NCBI RefSeq assembly: GCF_006715785.1
Contig: NZ_VFNX01000001.1
Coordinates: 2,680,501 to 2,744,500, forward strand
Origin: Streptomyces puniciscabiei
GTDB taxonomy: Bacteria; Actinomycetota; Actinomycetes; Streptomycetales; Streptomycetaceae
Direction: 5' to 3'
DNA length: 64,000 bases
The translations under genes were made by a program, and so were the position numbers. The notes under the pieces are model-generated. The model was not told the origin of the DNA. It searched no databases and worked only from the letters and a program-made list of their open reading frames with translations. Shown here in pieces: positions 1-8,256 of this stretch (positions are counted from its first letter, which is position 1; each line of letters opens with the position of its first letter).

Positions 1-486
1 CCCGCGGTGCGAATTCCGTGCCCGGCGTATCGCTCAGGGCGCTTTTCGGGATCGCGTGGTTGCGTTCGAGGTCGGCGCTGGTCTCCTCCAGTCGTGGCAG
101 CTGCTGTAGCTGGACGGCGCACACCGCCTCACCGGTCCCGGGGTACTCGCCGTAGAAGGAGTTCTCCTGCCACGACGGGTACGTCCCCGGAAGGCGCTGC
201 GCGCCGTGGTCGTGGTGGCCGCGTCTGGTCTTCCGGTCCGCGGTCCCACGGACATGCACCAGCCCGGCCCGTCCCTGAAGCAACGTGGCGTGGTAACGCC
301 GGCGGCTCCCGCGAATCCCTTGGCGCCGGCCATGGCACCGTCCGGGGGGACTGCGCCCATGGCCTGGGCGCAGTCCTCAAGGGCGAAGCGGGCAAGGGGA
401 ATGCCGACGAGCCTGCCGTCGAGACGGACCAGGTCTCCCACCGCCGGCCGGATGGCCGGCGCCACAGGGCAGACGCCGCGTTTCAT
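1..486 (-). pseudogene. Decayed DegT/DnrJ/EryC1/StrS aminotransferase (3' part, cut by window edge)
   Basis: Read on the minus strand, this stretch gives the central part of a StrS-type PLP aminotransferase in two frames. The first frame has an LEDCAQAMG segment matching the LIEDTAQAMG cofactor-binding strand of the intact paralogue at 15954-17117. After a frameshift near 300, the second frame gives YHATLLQGRAGLVHV, then a DHG...YPSW...FYGEY segment and EAVCAVQLQQLPRLEE. Those align closely with DHG...YPGW...FYGEN and EAVAAVQLQQFRRLDE of the paralogue. The Schiff-base lysine position is Thr (codon at 284-286). The frameshift and the lost lysine show that it is inactive. It sits downstream of the oxygenase gene and may continue past the left edge. 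The alignment was made by eye. Confidence 0.72.
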
Positions 487-515
487 CCACCCGCTCGCAG
501 CACGGATCCCCTGCC

Positions 516-1544
516 TCAGCCGATCACTCGGCTGGAGGTCGAGCGACGCAGACCGCGCGAAGCGCGAAGGTTCCTTGTCACCGTGAGCTTCTTGAGCCAG
601 CGGTCAGTTCCGTCGTACTTCGCGCGGAAGGGGCGCCGACCGTGCACCGCGGTGAAGTTGTCGACGTAGACGATGTCGCCCGGCTCGAGGACGACGTCGT
701 ACTCGGCGGCCATGAGCTTCTCGCAGATCTCCTTGAGCGCCTCCTCGGCTTCGGGGTCGGTCCCGACGGTCCTCATGTAGAAGGGGTCAAGCCGCAGGTA
801 AGGCTCATCGGGGTGACCGAAGAGGACGGCCACGGGCTCCGGGTTGTCCCGCAGCTTCTGGATCTCCTCCAGTCCGAAATGCGTTCCGTCGTCGGGGGTC
901 TGCCCCAGGTGCTCGGTGTCCGGGTAGATCACGTAACGGGGCTCGGAGAGGACCTTCTTGGCGTCTTCGCTGAGCTCGATGTCCCGGATCGAGGCGACCG
1001 TCGTGGGAACCCGGTCGAGGTTGCGGATGCCGAGCAGGCCGACGTAGTCGCATCGATAGGGGTGGAACGCGTCCTCGGTGTGCCATCCGAGCAGGACGTC
1101 ACTGCTGTGGCCGCTCTGCTCCTGCTCGACGCCCGGCAGGGGCAGGACGTTCTGGATCAGACTGCCGTTCTGGAGGGTCGACCAACCGAAGACCTCGCCG
1201 AGGCACATGCCGGTGAGGGCGAGGAAGATTTCCTCTCTCCGCAACGAGTCGGCATCGGCCCAGCTCGCCGGGGTCGGCTCGATCCCGTCCGGGTCCACGC
1301 GGAAGCCCCGGATCACGAACGCGCTGCCGGTCTCCGTGGTGCGGAAGTCGCTCAGTGCCTCACGCAGACCCGCGGGGACGCCGGCCAGATACCGCCATGC
1401 CAGGTCGTACAGGTCACCGGTTCTCGGGTCGTGCCCCGCCCGCACGATGTCGTCGATGACAGCGTCGAACGCCTCGTTGTCTTCTTCGCTCAGCACATAG
1501 GTCACGAGCGTCTTGGGGGGCATGAGTGTATCCGCCTCTCTCAT
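516..1544 (-). CDS. Fe(II)/2-oxoglutarate-dependent arginine hydroxylase, VioC-like
   Basis: Cytoplasmic non-heme iron oxygenase of 342 residues in the clavaminate synthase/VioC branch of the TauD fold. The facial triad is visible as WHTEDAFHPYRCDY (His155, Glu157) and AVHGRRPF (His301). R315 in DGTDRWLKK is the likely 2-oxoglutarate-binding arginine. Characterised relatives hydroxylate free L-arginine or enduracididine at C3 or C4 for viomycin- and mannopeptimycin-type products, so hydroxylation of arginine or a methylated arginine is the best guess; position and substrate state (free or carrier-bound) are inferred. Its ATG overlaps the TGA of the upstream NRPS gene by four bases, which implies coupled translation. 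A second ATG at 1523, preceded by a purine-rich GAGAGAGG, is an alternative start. Confidence 0.85.
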   Translation of the reverse strand: MREADTLMPPKTLVTYVLSEEDNEAFDAVIDDIVRAGHDPRTGDLYDLAWRYLAGVPAGLREALSDFRTTETGSAFVIRGFRVDPDGIEPTPASWADADSLRREEIFLALTGMCLGEVFGWSTLQNGSLIQNVLPLPGVEQEQSGHSSDVLLGWHTEDAFHPYRCDYVGLLGIRNLDRVPTTVASIRDIELSEDAKKVLSEPRYVIYPDTEHLGQTPDDGTHFGLEEIQKLRDNPEPVAVLFGHPDEPYLRLDPFYMRTVGTDPEAEEALKEICEKLMAAEYDVVLEPGDIVYVDNFTAVHGRRPFRAKYDGTDRWLKKLTVTRNLRASRGLRRSTSSRVIG

Positions 1545-4177
1545 TTAACGGCTTTGACGGCGACCATCGAGTCGGCCCACCAGTAGGTGCAGTCGTTCGG
1601 CGGTGCGAGATCGCGCACCACCTCGACCGAGAACGAGGAGAAATGCCTGAGCAGGCTGCGCTGGTGGGAGCGTCCGACGGTGTCGATCTCGTTGGTGTAG
1701 TAGGAGAAGACGCCTCCGGGCCGAAGATGGGCGGCGGCCGCTTCGAAGAAGTTCTCCGCGTAGTTGGTGCTGTGCACGACCGTGTCGCGATACTCGCGCT
1801 CGTTGGTCGGATAGGTGTCGAAGAAGATCGCGTCGAACTGTCCGAGCTGGTCGATCACCTCGTCCCAGAACCCGCGGACCAGCCGGATGTCGCGGTCCGG
1901 ATAGCCCTCGCGCCACCGCTCGAACGCGTCGATGACGTCTTCGTTCGGCTCGATGACCGTGTGGGAGGCCGCTCCGAACTCCTGGATGAAGGTGGCCGAG
2001 ATTCCCATGCCGAAGCCCACCTCCAGCACGTGTCCTCGGCTCTCGGTGACGTGGGCGGCCATCGCCCGCATGAGCGGACGCTCCCAGTCCTGCATGACCT
2101 CCTGGCCCTCGATGACCAGCTGCGAGGGTGTGTACCGGGCTCCGCTCCGGTCCCAGGACCCGTTGATGACAGGTCGGTCGACGCCGCGTTTCTGCGACGC
2201 GACGAGCCGGTCCAGATGCTCCAGGTCCGACTGGAATTCGCTGAGGGCGCGTTCCAGCATCCAGGTGCGGCGGTGGCCGATCGGCGTCCCGAGAAATCCT
2301 GGATCGCTGACCGAGACCGTCACGTCGAACGCCTCGGAACGCGTCTTGAAGATCTCCTTGGCGGCGGAACGGGCGGAGTCGCGCCGTACCAGGTCCTCCA
2401 CGAGTTCCGTGAGATCCGACAGACGGCTGTGCTGCATGAGTTGACGCAGCGGAACCCGGACCCCGAACACCGCGCCGATGCGCGCACTGAGCCGTGAGAT
2501 CTTCAGCGAATCGCCGCCGAGATCGAAGAAGTCGTCCTTCCCACTGGCCGGGGCAGTGCCCAGCAGCGACTCCCAGATTTCCGACAGCTCGGCTTCGGTC
2601 CGAGAGAGGGACCGGGCCCCCTTCGGGTCGGCGACGATACGTCCGGCGGCGGGCAGCGCCGCCCGGTCGACCTTGCCGCCGGGCGTGAGCGGCAGCGCGT
2701 CGAGCGTTGCCCACTTCGTCGGGACCATGTGGTCCGGGAGCCGCTTGCGGAGGTCCTCGGCGAGCTCCCGCAACTCCACCTCTCCCACGACGTAAGCCGT
2801 GATCGCGACCTCGTCGCGGTCCTTCTCGGCCTGGACGTGAGCCGCGCGGACGCCCGGATGAGTACGCAGAGCGTGCTCCACCTCGCCGAGCTCGACCCGG
2901 AAACCGCGGATTTTGACCTGGCCGTCCCGTCTGCCGTGGAACTCGAGAACGCCGTCCGACCGCCTGCGGACCATGTCCCCGGTCCGGTACATGCGTGCAC
3001 CGGACTCACCCGCGAACGGGTCGTGCAGGAAGTGGGCGGCGGTCTCCTCGGCGCGGTTCAGATAGCCGGCGGCGACTCGCGGCCCGGAGATGAACAGTTC
3101 GCCGACAGCACCGTCCTCGACGGGGCGCAGCTGTTCGTCCAGCACATGGATACGGGTTCCGGGGAGCGGCGACCCGATCGGGACCGACTCCGACGGGTTC
3201 TTCCCCTCGGCCATCGCCGGGGTGACCGGGTACACCGTGGCGGTGACAGTGCCCTCGGTGGGCCCGTAGCAGCAGATGACGTCCGCCGGAACGTCCTTGG
3301 CGAACCACTCCTGGAGGTCCCCGTAGCGGATGACGTCATTGCCGATGTTCAGCAGCCGCAGGGTGCGCAGCCGGGGATCGCGGCGTTCGACGTGGGCGAG
3401 CGTCTCGCGGAGGTAGGCCGGAGAGATGTCGGCCACCGTGACGCCCAGCTCCGCGATCTTGTCGGGGATCTCCTGCGGCATCCAGAAATCGGCGTCGGGC
3501 AGGACAAGCGTGGCCCCGCTGAGGACCGCGAGGCCGACCTGCTCCAGTGACACGTCGAAGACCGGGCCTGCCAGCATCAGGATCCGGTCGGCGGAGCTGC
3601 AGCCGTAGACGTCCCGGACCCTCGTCAGGTGGTGGAGGAACGCCTCGTGGCTCACCATCACGCCTTTGGGCGTGCCGGTCGAGCCCGACGTGTGGATGAC
3701 GTAGGCGAGATCAGGCGTATCAGGCACCGCCGCCGCGAACGCCGACAGACCTTCCGTACTCAGATCTCGGCCGACGCGGACGTGGACCTGTGCGGCGGCG
3801 ACGATCGACTGCCTGCGCTCGGCCGGCTGGTCCGGATCGATCGGGACGTGGGTCCCGCCGGCCCGGAACACGGCCAGGAGCGCCACGAAGTGGTCGATCG
3901 AGCGCGGGATCTCCACCGCGACCCGCGCTCCGTGCGCGACGCCCAGGTCTCGCAGACGGGTCGCGAGCCGCGTCGCCTGTGCGTCCAGCTCGGCGTAGGT
4001 CAGCACGGCGTCGCCATGCTGGATGGCCGGCGCGTCGGGTGTGAGCAAGGCGTAGTTCGCCAGGTGGTCGGCGAGGGTCCTGGGGACCGGCTGCCTCGGG
4101 CCGTCCAGGGGTGGTGCGCCACGTCGATCAGCGTCTGCCATCGTCCGGCGCTCCACGTGTGCATGAAGGGCTGACAA
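1541..4177 (-). CDS. Single-module NRPS: adenylation - carrier - guanidino-N-methyltransferase-like domain
   Basis: An 878-residue protein. Residues about 40-500 are an adenylation domain with IHTSGSTGTPKG (A3), CYGPTEGT (A5), YRTGD (A7), GRRDGQVKIRGFRVE (A8) and LPLTPGGKVDR (A10). A carrier domain follows with DDFFDLGGDSL, its phosphopantetheinyl serine near residue 556. The last 260 residues are a class I SAM methyltransferase: VLEVGFGMG near 719, then FDTYP, LRPGGVFSYYTN and PPNDCTYWW. These match guanidinoacetate methyltransferase more than ordinary NRPS N-methyltransferases. No condensation or thioesterase domain is present. Read with the downstream arginine hydroxylase, it probably loads arginine and methylates its guanidino group; the substrate is inferred. 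The TTG start at 4177 follows a strong AGGAGG with 7-base spacing; an ATG at 4141 is the alternative. No MbtH partner is seen. Confidence 0.85.
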   Translation of the reverse strand: MSALHAHVERRTMADADRRGAPPLDGPRQPVPRTLADHLANYALLTPDAPAIQHGDAVLTYAELDAQATRLATRLRDLGVAHGARVAVEIPRSIDHFVALLAVFRAGGTHVPIDPDQPAERRQSIVAAAQVHVRVGRDLSTEGLSAFAAAVPDTPDLAYVIHTSGSTGTPKGVMVSHEAFLHHLTRVRDVYGCSSADRILMLAGPVFDVSLEQVGLAVLSGATLVLPDADFWMPQEIPDKIAELGVTVADISPAYLRETLAHVERRDPRLRTLRLLNIGNDVIRYGDLQEWFAKDVPADVICCYGPTEGTVTATVYPVTPAMAEGKNPSESVPIGSPLPGTRIHVLDEQLRPVEDGAVGELFISGPRVAAGYLNRAEETAAHFLHDPFAGESGARMYRTGDMVRRRSDGVLEFHGRRDGQVKIRGFRVELGEVEHALRTHPGVRAAHVQAEKDRDEVAITAYVVGEVELRELAEDLRKRLPDHMVPTKWATLDALPLTPGGKVDRAALPAAGRIVADPKGARSLSRTEAELSEIWESLLGTAPASGKDDFFDLGGDSLKISRLSARIGAVFGVRVPLRQLMQHSRLSDLTELVEDLVRRDSARSAAKEIFKTRSEAFDVTVSVSDPGFLGTPIGHRRTWMLERALSEFQSDLEHLDRLVASQKRGVDRPVINGSWDRSGARYTPSQLVIEGQEVMQDWERPLMRAMAAHVTESRGHVLEVGFGMGISATFIQEFGAASHTVIEPNEDVIDAFERWREGYPDRDIRLVRGFWDEVIDQLGQFDAIFFDTYPTNEREYRDTVVHSTNYAENFFEAAAAHLRPGGVFSYYTNEIDTVGRSHQRSLLRHFSSFSVEVVRDLAPPNDCTYWWADSMVAVKAVK

Positions 4178-4308
4178 TCGAGACCCTCCTCCGTATCTCC
4201 TGTGGTCCAGCAGCAGTCGGTCGAGCTCTGCCGCAGTTCCGCTTCAGCCGAAAGGACCCCGGCCGGCATAGCGGGGAGATCCTCGGCACTGAGACGATGT
4301 TGCGCCAC

Positions 4309-4347
4309 TTGCCAAAACGATGTCAACTCTTGACAACATCAGTTGCC
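4309..4347. promoter_or_regulatory. Candidate operator: cluster of TTGNCAA half-sites upstream of the NRPS gene
   Basis: Within 39 bases there are TTGCCAA (4309-4315), ATGTCAA (4320-4326, complement TTGACAT), TTGACAA (4330-4336) and TTGCC (4343-4347). The two best copies are 21 bases apart, about two helical turns. The site is about 130 bases upstream of the NRPS start on its promoter side. The same half-site recurs at 4862-4877, 9584-9600 and 10138-10182. TTGACA also resembles a -35 box, so part of this may be promoter rather than operator. Confidence 0.5.
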
Positions 4348-4861
4348 TAAGGTGTGCCTGGTGGGCAACCTGTCGTGGCCTCGGCGAAGGTCCCGTCCGA
4401 GTGCGATCTGCCCCCGGGGCACGGGCGGCGCCGACGCGGCCGGTTCGCGGGCTCCTGGCCGGACGTGGCACACCACGGGCGGGCGGCCTCGTACGAGACC
4501 TCGGTGCCCGTGCCGGTGCATCGGCTGTTCGGCCCTGCGGCAGGGGGCGGGAAGCGCACGTCACAGCCACACGCAGGAGGAGAGGGCCTCGACCGGGCAA
4601 CGGCGGCCCTGGTGCGGCGGTTACGGGCTCCCCGGCCGGACCCTCCCCGAGGCGGTCAGTGCCGGGATCGGTCGCGCGGGTCCGACGTGACAGCGCCTCA
4701 GCCGCGCCTCGGCTCGGGTGGCAAAATGCAGATCGCCCCGGCGAAGAGGCCCGGCGAGGAGGTCACTGTGGCGAGCTTACGAAGGTGCATCACGGCGTGT
4801 GTCCTAAAGTAGTGGGTACAGCCGCCTCAGCACTACTGCCGTGCCAGAGATTTTCAACCCC
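4348..4861. other. Divergent intergenic region, no gene recognised
   Basis: About 500 bases between the divergent NRPS and XRE-TPR genes. Several open frames cross it on both strands, but they are rich in Arg, Pro and Gly, show no recognisable motif and have no good ribosome binding site. I see no tRNA-like or strong hairpin structure. It probably contains the promoters and leaders of the two flanking genes. Confidence 0.5.
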
Positions 4862-4877
4862 TTGCCAACGCTGGCAA
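4862..4877. promoter_or_regulatory. Candidate operator: inverted TTGCCA / TGGCAA upstream of the first XRE-TPR gene
   Basis: The sequence ttgccaacgctggcaa is a perfect 6-base inverted repeat with a 4-base spacer, about 70 bases before the XRE-TPR start. It shares the TTGNCAA half-site with the other three candidate operators in this block, which fits autoregulation or cross-regulation by the two paralogous XRE proteins. Confidence 0.5.
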
Positions 4878-4946
4878 TGACGTAACGAGTTCTGAGTGAT
4901 CTGACAGTCGCCCTGCACGTACGTGAATCGATCTGACGAGTGGAAC

Positions 4947-6167
4947 GTGGAATCTCTGAAGCAGCCCGACTTCGGGCGCCGCCTCAAACGACTGAGAACC
5001 GAGCGACACCTGTCGCAGGCGGCCCTTGCCGGTGAAGGCATGTCGCCGGGTTATCTCTCCCGCCTGGAATCCGGCGCCAGGCCGCCCACCGCGCAGGTGG
5101 TCGCCTACCTCGCCCAGCGACTGGACATCACCGAGGAGGAGCTCGCAGGGGAGCCGGGCGACGTCAGTTCGCTCGCACGTACGCTCATCTCCGCGACCTC
5201 CGCGGGGTCCGACGCGGCAGTGGAGGCATTGGCGGAACAGGGGGCCCTCGATCCGGAGGAGGACCCGCTGCTTCGCGCCCAGGCTCTGTGGCTGCTGGCT
5301 GACGTGTCCGGACGGACCGGACGCCGAGAAGAGGAACAGGACTACCTGGAACGCCTCGTCTCCCTCAGCGATGACCTGGGGCTCGATGACGTGAGGTCCC
5401 GAGCCCGGTCCCGGCTGGGCCGCTCCCTCCGGGCGACGGGAGCGATGCGCCGGGCGAGGGAGATCGCGACAGAGGCCTTGGCGATCGCTCGCGGAACACC
5501 GCTGGACGCGCCCGAGACCGCCGGTGCCCTGATCACGATCATCTCCATCGAGGCCGAGGACGGGCAGCTCACCACCGCCCTGTCCTACGCGGACGAACTG
5601 CGCGACCTCGTCCCGGATGACAGGCTCGACCTGCGGGTCGAGGCACTGTGGGCGTCGGCGACCGTCCGGGTCCGGCTGGGCGACTACGCGACCGCGGAGC
5701 GGCACCTGGAAGAAGTGCTGCAGCTGCTCACCACTTACCACAATGCGAATCTATGGCTCCGCGCCAGGCTCGCGACCGCCTCCCTGTATCTGCAGCTGTC
5801 TCCCCCCAACACGGAGATGGCGCGCCGCCGGCTCGTCGAGGTCTCCCACGCGGTCGAAATCACCGGAAATCCCCTTTACCGCCAGGAAATGGAGCTTCTC
5901 TTCGCCTACCTGGCCTACCACGAAGGCCGGTTGGCCGACGCCAGGGCGACCTGTCAAGCCCTTGAGAAATCCACCCTGTTGCTCACCTACCGCGACAAAG
6001 CGCGCTTGGCGGCGCTCGGCGGCCTGCTCCTCATCAGTGAAGGAAAGACCACCGAAGGTACGGAGACTCTCGAGCAGGTGGCGTCGAGCGCCCGCGACGA
6101 GGGCAGCCTGGATCTCGCCGCCGACATCTGGCGCCTCTTGGCCAAGGCATTGGCAGGACTCCGATAG
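4947..6167 (+). CDS. XRE-family regulator with C-terminal TPR array (paralogue 1)
   Basis: A 406-residue cytoplasmic DNA-binding protein. Residues about 5-65 form a lambda-repressor-like helix-turn-helix (FGRRLKRLRTERHLSQ, then GYLSRLESGARPPTAQV). The rest is all helical with repeated tetratricopeptide-like pairs, for example ALSYADELRDLV, YATAERHLEEVL and RLADARATCQAL. The family commonly reads a peptide or protein signal through the TPR part. Its architecture and motifs closely parallel the protein at 8256-9521, including the same GAR-PTA helix end. The GTG at 4947 gives an N-terminus matching that paralogue (QPDFG / QPEFG); a GTG at 4923 would add eight residues. It diverges from the NRPS gene and converges with the CHAT gene 19 bases away, so it is the likely pathway regulator of the arginine arm. 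Confidence 0.82.
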   Translation: MESLKQPDFGRRLKRLRTERHLSQAALAGEGMSPGYLSRLESGARPPTAQVVAYLAQRLDITEEELAGEPGDVSSLARTLISATSAGSDAAVEALAEQGALDPEEDPLLRAQALWLLADVSGRTGRREEEQDYLERLVSLSDDLGLDDVRSRARSRLGRSLRATGAMRRAREIATEALAIARGTPLDAPETAGALITIISIEAEDGQLTTALSYADELRDLVPDDRLDLRVEALWASATVRVRLGDYATAERHLEEVLQLLTTYHNANLWLRARLATASLYLQLSPPNTEMARRRLVEVSHAVEITGNPLYRQEMELLFAYLAYHEGRLADARATCQALEKSTLLLTYRDKARLAALGGLLLISEGKTTEGTETLEQVASSARDEGSLDLAADIWRLLAKALAGLR

Positions 6168-6186
6168 GCCGAGGGGGGCTCCGGGA

Positions 6187-8256
6187 TCAGGCCGGTACGA
6201 CGCCGAAGTGGCGGCGGGCCATCGTCACGGCGAGGTCCTGCACGGCGTACGCGGTCACGTAGTAGGCCTGGGGCGAGGTGCCGGCGGACAGACTCAGGGT
6301 GAACTCGGCCGCGCGGTCCTCGTCGGGTGTGACGCGGATCCTGTGCAGGGCCGGCTCCACCGCGCAGTCGGCGCGCAGGTAGCGCGGGACGTGGACGCCG
6401 AGGCGCAGCGGGCCGGTGCGGGCGCCGCGAACCACCAGCCGTACCCGGAGGGTGCCGCCCTGGGGCACCTCGTCGTCGGCGTGGATCCGCACCGTCGGCG
6501 CGCCGGGCAGGCGCAAGGAGACGTCCCCGCAGCGCGGGCAGACGACGCACTCGGTGTCGAGCGCGGTGGGCACCAGGGCCCTGCGGGTGTACCGCTCGGC
6601 GGGTCGGCCGCAGTGGCACAGCACCCGCGCCGCGGAGGACGCGTCGAGGCGGCTGCGGTCACCGAAGTGGGCCGGGTAGTCGCTGATCTCGTTCTCCGGG
6701 TCCTCGGCGATCCGTGCGGCGATGGCCTGGTCCAGGGACTGCAGGTCGTCCAGGAGGCCGCGCATCGTGCCGGTCTGGTCCCGGACCGCCAGTGAGCGGC
6801 GGGTGACCAGTCCCTCGACCTTGGCGGCGAGCTTGCCCAGCCGGGGACGCAGCGGGTTGCCGGGGGGCAGCAGCCCGCCGGCGAGGTAGGCGGTGAGGCG
6901 AGCCGAGGCGGTGAGGAGCAGCGGCCCGGGGTCCACGGACGGCGGCTCGGGTAGGGGGCCCGCGTCGTCGGCGGCCATGCCGAAGTGGAGATAGGCGGGG
7001 AAGGGCTGGACGGTGGAGATGCCGGCGTTCAGGCTCGGGGCGGAGGAAGCTCCGCGGAGGGCGGCGTCCATCCAGACCCGGTTCTCGACGCGGTCGGAGT
7101 CGTGGATGGTGACCGCGGCGACGACGTCCTTGGCGGTGCCGTCGATCGCGTTGAGCATCAGCTGGAACTTCGGGTCGTAGATGGCCGCGTCGGCGAAGGG
7201 AGCGTTGTTGCACGAGCTGAGGACGATCTCGGCGGCGCGGACCTCGCGCAGCTGGATCAGCTTGTCCATGGGCTTGTAGCAAGTGGGGCCGTAGGCGCAG
7301 GCCGGGCCGAGAAGCCCTGGGGCGCGCGGGGCGGTCTCGTTCAGGCCGCACACGGTGAAGTCGGCGAGGTTGATCGAGTCGTCCTTGCCGTGGCCCTGGA
7401 AGAGGACCCGTCTCCAGCGGGTGCCGAGGATCTCGGTTCTGATGTCCTCGCTCTCCACGTCGCGTTCGTCGCGCAGGTGGATGCCCGCCGGGGCCGGGGG
7501 GCGGTCGGTGGAGGTGTACAGGCCCAGCCGCTGGACGTCCGCGGCGATGCCGGCGTACTGCTTGGCGGTGAACCAGGCGAGGGACGCAGCGTCACGGCCG
7601 GTGAGGAAGGTGATCGGCGTGTCCGCGCGGGCGGCGGCCAGCAGGGCGGTCCACAGCGGGTCGAGGGTGAAGTGCTCGTACAGGCCGGCGACCAGCAGGG
7701 AACGCGCGGGGGCGGGACCGGCTGCGTCCACCGTGCCCCCGTCCCGGCCCCCCTCGAAGGTGTCGTCGTCCTTCGCCGTGTCCCGGACGCCAGGCCCGTC
7801 CGCCGGGCCGGCATCCGGACGGCTCTCCGCCGCGCCCGTGGTCCGGGGCCCGTCCGTGGGGGTGCCGTCGCCAGGCCCCTCCCCCTCGTCCGGCGCCCGG
7901 CGTCGCGTGCCGGGTCCGTCGGAGAGCACGGCTGCGAGTTCCTTCTCGTCGAGCCACTCCTCGGCCAGCGGTTCGATCAGTGCCGCGAGCCCGGCGGGCA
8001 GGGTGCCGGGGCTCAGCAGGACGCCGCATGCGTGGGGCGCCGGGCGGCGCACACCCGCGTACACGGTGGCTGCGCGCCCGGCGGAGGCGACGAGGTCTGG
8101 GCGGCCACCGGTCCACACCGGAACGGCCGCGGGCGAGGGGTCTGCGAGGAACCGCTCGACGGCCGCGGTGTACGAGGCCGGGTCGTCCACCGTCAGGAAG
8201 GGAGAGGAGGCCGGGACCGCCGTCCCGTCGGCGTCAGCGTGGAGCGCGGACTGCAT
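6187..8256 (-). CDS. Caspase-fold CHAT-like protease with zinc ribbon and C-terminal beta domain
   Basis: A 689-residue protein with no signal peptide or membrane segment. The core contains RVLFQGHGKDDS with candidate catalytic His289, and EIVLSSCNNAPFAD with candidate Cys349. This is the His-Gly / Ser-Cys spacing of the clan CD (caspase/CHAT) fold. An Asp/Gly/Pro-rich stretch at about 145-200 separates it from an N-terminal region of unknown function. Residues about 547-578 hold a CxC...CPRC zinc-ribbon-like set, followed by a beta-rich segment that may be Ig-like. Its ATG shares one base with the stop of the upstream XRE-TPR gene (TGATG), so the two are co-translated. I infer regulatory proteolysis, perhaps acting on or gated by a TPR partner; the fold is assigned from motifs only. 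Confidence 0.65.
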   Translation of the reverse strand: MQSALHADADGTAVPASSPFLTVDDPASYTAAVERFLADPSPAAVPVWTGGRPDLVASAGRAATVYAGVRRPAPHACGVLLSPGTLPAGLAALIEPLAEEWLDEKELAAVLSDGPGTRRRAPDEGEGPGDGTPTDGPRTTGAAESRPDAGPADGPGVRDTAKDDDTFEGGRDGGTVDAAGPAPARSLLVAGLYEHFTLDPLWTALLAAARADTPITFLTGRDAASLAWFTAKQYAGIAADVQRLGLYTSTDRPPAPAGIHLRDERDVESEDIRTEILGTRWRRVLFQGHGKDDSINLADFTVCGLNETAPRAPGLLGPACAYGPTCYKPMDKLIQLREVRAAEIVLSSCNNAPFADAAIYDPKFQLMLNAIDGTAKDVVAAVTIHDSDRVENRVWMDAALRGASSAPSLNAGISTVQPFPAYLHFGMAADDAGPLPEPPSVDPGPLLLTASARLTAYLAGGLLPPGNPLRPRLGKLAAKVEGLVTRRSLAVRDQTGTMRGLLDDLQSLDQAIAARIAEDPENEISDYPAHFGDRSRLDASSAARVLCHCGRPAERYTRRALVPTALDTECVVCPRCGDVSLRLPGAPTVRIHADDEVPQGGTLRVRLVVRGARTGPLRLGVHVPRYLRADCAVEPALHRIRVTPDEDRAAEFTLSLSAGTSPQAYYVTAYAVQDLAVTMARRHFGVVPA

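Noticed and set aside
4000..4326. Minus-strand 108-codon frame overlapping the NRPS start, Cys-containing, considered as a leader or RiPP precursor.
   Set aside because: It runs through the NRPS N-terminus in another frame, has no ribosome binding site of its own and no conserved core; the upstream part is better read as the NRPS leader.
4320..4880. Several plus- and minus-strand frames of 60-186 codons in the divergent gap.
   Set aside because: Arg/Pro/Gly-rich, poor starts, mutually overlapping, no motif.
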